64,000 bases of DNA from Phycomyces blakesleeanus NRRL 1555(-) (Eukaryota; Mucoromycota; Mucoromycetes; Mucorales; Phycomycetaceae). Below are positions 59,596 to 64,000 of the stretch, piece by piece (the stretch's first letter is position 1; every line of letters begins with the position of its first letter). The notes beneath the pieces were generated by a model. That model was not told the origin of the DNA, ran no database searches, and was given only the letters and a program-made list of their open reading frames with translations. Both the position numbers and the translations under genes were made by a program. The stretch is from positions 309,548-373,547 of the forward strand of contig NW_017265169.1 of NCBI RefSeq assembly GCF_001638985.1. Reading direction: 5' to 3'.

Positions 59596-60041
59596 TTACT
59601 TGGTATACGGCTTGATCGTCGGTTGGCTAACACAATATCTAAATAGATTGTTAGTCAAAGTCTGATATAGTAATAGTATTAATAAGGAACTTACCCAAAG
59701 GCCTCCATGCCTGACGCTATAGCTACTTTAAATAGAAATATATACCGGTGCGTATATACTCCCACCTAAAAAAAAACATAGTTAGTAAATGTTGAGTAGA
59801 GTACAGAATATAATATTGAGCTTACCCAAAGAGCTTCAGTAAAGGGTTTAACTCTTTTTTTTACCACAGGGAACAATTGCTCACTCCCCACAGCTCCGCA
59901 AACAGACATATACCGGTGTGTATACACCCATCTAAAGAATGAATATTTAGATAAAGCTTAGTAAAAGAAAAAAAAAGAGCTTACCGAAAGAGTACGGAGG
60001 CACGAAAACCCCATGGACAGAAACACGGAAACTCGTCGCTG
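59596..60041 (-). CDS. Putative small spliced gene with a duplicated exon
   Basis: Minus-strand exons 60041-59985, 59931-59826, 59765-59695 and 59638-59596 join with GTAAG donors, TAG acceptors and one open phase to a stop. Two consecutive exons begin alike: WVYTHRYMSV and VGVYTHRYIF (DNA shares TATACCGGTGYGTATA), and both end just before TTTGG|GTAAG. The last exon ends KPYTK. No start codon was found in phase; an upstream exon near 60100-60180 (ending GPKD) is possible but also lacks ATG. I do not recognise the protein. It adjoins the structured-RNA array and may be part of a larger repeat. Confidence 0.3.
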
Positions 60042-61750
60042 CTAGCAAAGTAGATGGTTAGATATATTCTAGTAGAAAGGCAAAGAAGAAAAAGATACTT
60101 ATCTTTTGGACCAGGCGGAAAGTGTGGGAAAGAGGTAAAAGAGAGAAAAATTTGCTGCGCACTTTTGCACTATTGATATACTTTTTGATTGAGGGCTGTG
60201 GGAAGTGCTGAAGTCATCATGTCAAATATACATGCACTCCTTAAAACATTTTAGCTGAGACAAAATGACTGATTTCCATAAATGTTTATTACATCAATTA
60301 TATAGACAGATTTTATAAGGACACGATCCTAAAGATTTTATAGCTGTAGAGCTTGTTGTATGAGTATATTGAAAGAATCAATGGTCTTTAATCAAATTTA
60401 CTCCACGTTAATTTGATATTAGCTTCGGTTTTTGCAACTTTACAGCATTAATATATACCAATTGAAATTTTATTCTTTTAAAGTATTATTCTTTATTAAA
60501 TATTATATATTAGTAGGCATATATTTGAGGCTGCGAGACCTTCTTTGTCATTCAAATCAGATATTAAAGGTGGAGACCATATCTTCAGAATATATATATA
60601 TATAACCCATTATTTGGATTAAAAAACTGGGTACACTTATGCAAACAGAAATGTGTATCAATCGGATTGTATATTAGTTTAATATTCTTAGACAATATAT
60701 TAGACACTTAATTTTTCTTCTGCTACTTAGTAAGAACTGGATTAACCTACCAGCTGTGCAAAAATCTACACTTATTAAGTCGAGTTTTGATCCGTTCTTG
60801 GACAATTTATTTAATGGTGGCACATATCTAAATCTTATCTAACACTGTGTACCTTGAATTAAAATATACTATTCGATCCGACTTCAAAAAGCTTTCTTTT
60901 AGTATATTCAAAACTCGGTAAGATTTTGTCTTGAAACAAATGTATAGTATTTACATACAAGAGAGAACTCTATGATCATGTATACAAAAAAGTACTAATT
61001 GGAGCATCTGCACAAAACCCAAAACATATACAAAGTAAAAAAAAAAAAAAAGGGTAGTGATATTGACAGATACTCTTAAAATGGATGGCTGTGTAATATA
61101 TGTTATAATATTCTATATTAGACTTTAAAAAAAAGAAAAATACATAGAATACTTTTTATGTGTTCTATTAAATAGCATGCCTGAAGTCTTTGTTTCAAAT
61201 CTATTTATTAAAAGTATGAGAGTAAATTGGTGTAAAGAAGTAAAAAAATGAAAAATTGAAAAAAATGAAAAAATAAAAAAATTGAAAAATTTAAAATGCG
61301 GTTAAAAGAAGTTTCGATCCCGCAATCTTAGGGTGTGGGTACCAACGCATTTCTCGTCGATATCTTTGCGGGCTCGGTACTATATTTTGAAAATTTAAAT
61401 TTATCAGGGCATTTTTTTCTTTTTTTGGGTTAAATACCTGTCTCGAAGATGTATAAGTGTACTGTATAAATCCCAGTCTTTCTTTATATAAAGACGCACA
61501 CACCAGCTTTTCTGCCAATACCTTGACTGTGCCATAATAAAATATAGAGTATAAGGTGGTTTGCTTTTTACGTCTTCTTGTAGACTGTGTAGATGCTCAC
61601 TGATAAATTAGAGTCTACGGCTTCTTACAAAAGTCTTTTTGTAGACTAAAATTATCAATTTGTGGTGCAAACAGCCTATGTGTACCCATAAGAGAAAGAA
61701 ACATAGCAGGCCAATCCACAGTGACACTACCACCCATACAAAGGTTGAAA
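60042..61750. other. AT-rich unique spacer between the two duplicates
   Basis: Mostly featureless AT-rich sequence with a TA tract at 60592-60603 and A-runs near 61039. A GC-richer patch at 61307-61378 resembles a tRNA-derived relic on the minus strand (GCGGGATCGAAAC) but cannot form a full cloverleaf. No gene is supported. Confidence 0.4.
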
Positions 61751-64000
61751 TACTGTCTAGTGTTCAGTCAATACTGTTCGGAGAGGACTGTATATCAGAA
61801 ATAACCTTAACAGAGCCGCAACAGAAACAAAAAAAAATCTTTTTTTTTTAGCAATGTCTTGAATCTTCTTTTTACATACCTCATTCATTTCGGGAATCCT
61901 CAGTCAAACCTCCATGCATACATTGACTTTACAAATCTACTGGAATCGGCACCAACTTCAGAATGCTATCAAAACTAATACCAGCAACCATAACATATCG
62001 CTTTTTTTTGACACTACCAACATCAACTTCAAAATACTATCAGAATTGACACCATCAACCATAATGTATCTTTTTTTTTATTACCACTACAAGATACAGC
62101 TCAAAATCATAGCCATATAATAAAACTTCAACACTCCAAAACCGTACATTATATTCCTCTAAGCCCAAGGTCTCATATATCACCATTCTCAAATCTGGCT
62201 TTCAACTCTCGCACACACACAGCATTCATATGCTTATACTTCCAACACCTTCTTCGATCCCAATGCCCCCCCATCCCATCAGACATAATTTTCAAAGCTT
62301 CCACCTTCTAGTATATCTTTAAATAACCGCTTCTACACCAAACAAACTTCACCCAACACAAATACTCAACCATCAAAGTTTCCTTAATATCTTTAAATAT
62401 AATCACTCTCACTCTTCTTCTCTCTTTCACTTCAATCAAATCAACTCTCTCCTGTCTCACCGTACCCACATCTCATATTCATCTTAATGTCTTTTTAATT
62501 AATTAAATTATTATACATATCTAGCTGTTATTAATAGGAAAATGCTTATCACAATCATTGTTAAAATAGAACTCAATTGAAATGGTTTAGAAAGATTTGG
62601 TTTTTATTAATAAAAAAAAAATTAAAATCAAGGCTAAATAATATATTATATTTATTAGCAAAAAAAAAACGAGAAAAAAAATTATGTCAGATTCTTAGTT
62701 CACTACTTATAAAAGTAGATCCGTCCTCCCCAGGACGAAGACCTGATCTGACAGCGGGGAGGGAAAATGAACTAGTTTACCCTTTGAACAATAACACTTC
62801 ACAGGAACTTATCTTCCTCCATGTTAAGGGTGGTGCGGAGATCGACAGCTAGTGATCAGGCAGCGCTGCACGTCAGCCTACACCCTCTCAACTAACCATC
62901 TTTCTCTGAAGTACGAATTGGCAACCGCAACTGCATCAAACGCACGACAAACTAGCTCGGCTAGACACTTGGCGCAAGTATAAATACTTGCAATGTACAA
63001 AGGTGCATTCCGTGCAATGTCCCCTTGTAGGTCTAGAAAGAAATGGGGTCCCATCTGGGAACTAAACGCCCAGAGAGATAAAGAAATCTGCTGGTTTTAC
63101 CTTTTGATGCCAGTATTTCCTCGGAGACAGAATCTCCTCAATAGTGACAAAGGTAGTGTGGAGAAAGATAACCAGTGCTCAGGCAGCGCTGCACGTCAGC
63201 CTACACCTTTACAACCAGCTAGCTTTCTCTAGAGTATCGGCTGACACCGCAACCGCATCGCGCACACAAGAACCAACTCGGCTAGACACTTATGCAATTT
63301 AAAAAATTGCTATGTACATCAGCAGCGAACCACTGAAGACACAGTACAAGAGTACATTCCGTGCAATGACTTCTTGTAGGTCTAGAAAAGAACGCGCGCC
63401 ACCTGGGAACGAAACGCCCGGTGGAAAATACTTCATTGGTCATACCCTATAGCAACTGACACTTCATAGGAACTTATCTTCCTCCATGCCAAGGGTAGTG
63501 TGGAGAGTCTCTACCAGCCATCCTGCAGCGCTGCACGTCAGCATTCACTCTCATAGCTGGCTTCTTCTCTCTTAAGCACTGGCTTGCACCAGCACACACA
63601 CAAGAACCAAATCCCTAGACTCTCGCGCAATTAATGGTCATACTACTAGAGCACAAAGTGCCGTTCGCAATCGCAAGAATTGCCAGTGTTACAGTAACAA
63701 AGACTGTAGACACGATACAAAAGAACGTGCGTGCGTACGTCTCCTGTAGGTCTAGTATATACGAAGGGGGACAATCTAGGAACGAAACTCCTAGATCATC
63801 ATAGGACTGGCAGTTTCACCCTATGTAGAACAACACTTCATAGGCAACTATTTTCCTCCATGTTGAGAGTGGTGTGGAGAGCAAATTCAAGCCAGAAGGC
63901 AGCGCTGCGCGTCAGCCTACACCTTCCAGCAAGCTACACTCTCTAGAGTATCGACTAAAGTCGCATCGCGCACACTAAAACCGCCTGCCAGACACTGGCA
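61751..64000. repeat. Direct duplication, copy 2 (runs off the window)
   Basis: Second copy of the segment at 57210, offset 4541. It is nearly identical to about 63983. The final bases (CGCCTGCCAGACACTGGCA) lose single bases relative to copy 1 (CGCCTTGCCAGACACTTG), which may be real divergence or poor sequence at a contig end. Confidence 0.9.
62703..64000. ncRNA. Candidate structured-RNA array, copy 2 (partial)
   Basis: Carries units 1-3 and part of unit 4 of the hairpin array, with closing hairpins at 63054-63074, 63399-63424 and 63774-63796. The sequence is identical to copy 1 in these hairpins, so it adds no independent covariation. The fourth hairpin lies beyond the right edge. Confidence 0.5.

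Noticed and set aside
58036..59665. Several 60-91-codon frames inside the hairpin array
   Set aside because: They cross the palindromes and hairpins, have no protein-like conservation between units, and the covariation points to RNA instead.
57210..64000. LTR retrotransposon with the duplicates as LTRs
   Set aside because: The 2.3 kb between them has no gag, protease, reverse transcriptase or integrase motif, and the repeat start lacks a TG terminus.

Overview
The window is AT-rich nuclear DNA from a fungus. It is packed with simple-sequence repeats, its genes carry many short GT-AG introns, and its protein set is typically fungal: a GH72 cell-wall glucanosyltransferase, a Zn2Cys6 regulator, an Ecl1-type zinc protein and a TRP-like/ML-domain membrane protein. 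The SREBP, the microsatellite-rich introns, the IS630/Tc1-mariner relics and a Fanzor relic suggest an early-diverging lineage, probably Mucoromycota. That placement is inference.

Region 1-5 kb: an HMG-box protein cut by the left edge, an RNase P/MRP Rpr2-type subunit and a small WWE-like protein. Region 5.9-7.4 kb: a MITE abutting a decayed Tc1/mariner element. Region 8-15.6 kb: farnesyltransferase beta (12 exons) divergent from an RBBP4/Msi1-type histone-binding WD40 protein, then an Ecl1-like protein. Region 17.5-24.4 kb: a TRP-like membrane protein divergent from an SREBP-type transcription factor. Region 25-35 kb: a KIN4-like kinase, a GH72 enzyme and a Zn2Cys6 factor with an 11-nt microexon and possible frame breaks. 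Region 35.6-51.1 kb: a large helical orphan, the tRNA thiolase CTU1, a GRAM-VASt sterol-transfer protein, a CBM21 glycogen-targeting PP1 subunit and an epsin. Genes are independent units; the shared features are short divergent promoters and long AT-rich, microsatellite-filled spacers.

Region 51-64 kb is gene-poor and repeat-rich. It holds the C-terminal relic of a Fanzor (eukaryotic TnpB-like) protein, a Tc1 element with complete ends whose transposase is broken by one frameshift, and a direct duplication of at least 2.2 kb (57210 and 61751, constant offset 4541). Inside each duplicate is an array of four diverged units of about 350 bp. Every unit ends in a hairpin with the same 9-nt loop (AACKAAACK) but a different, compensated stem, and a second stem also covaries. 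This is the strongest candidate for an undescribed system here: a tandem structured-RNA array. Next to it on the minus strand lies a putative small gene with a duplicated exon.

All exon boundaries were set by hand from splice consensus, reading phase and family similarity. No search or folding program was run.
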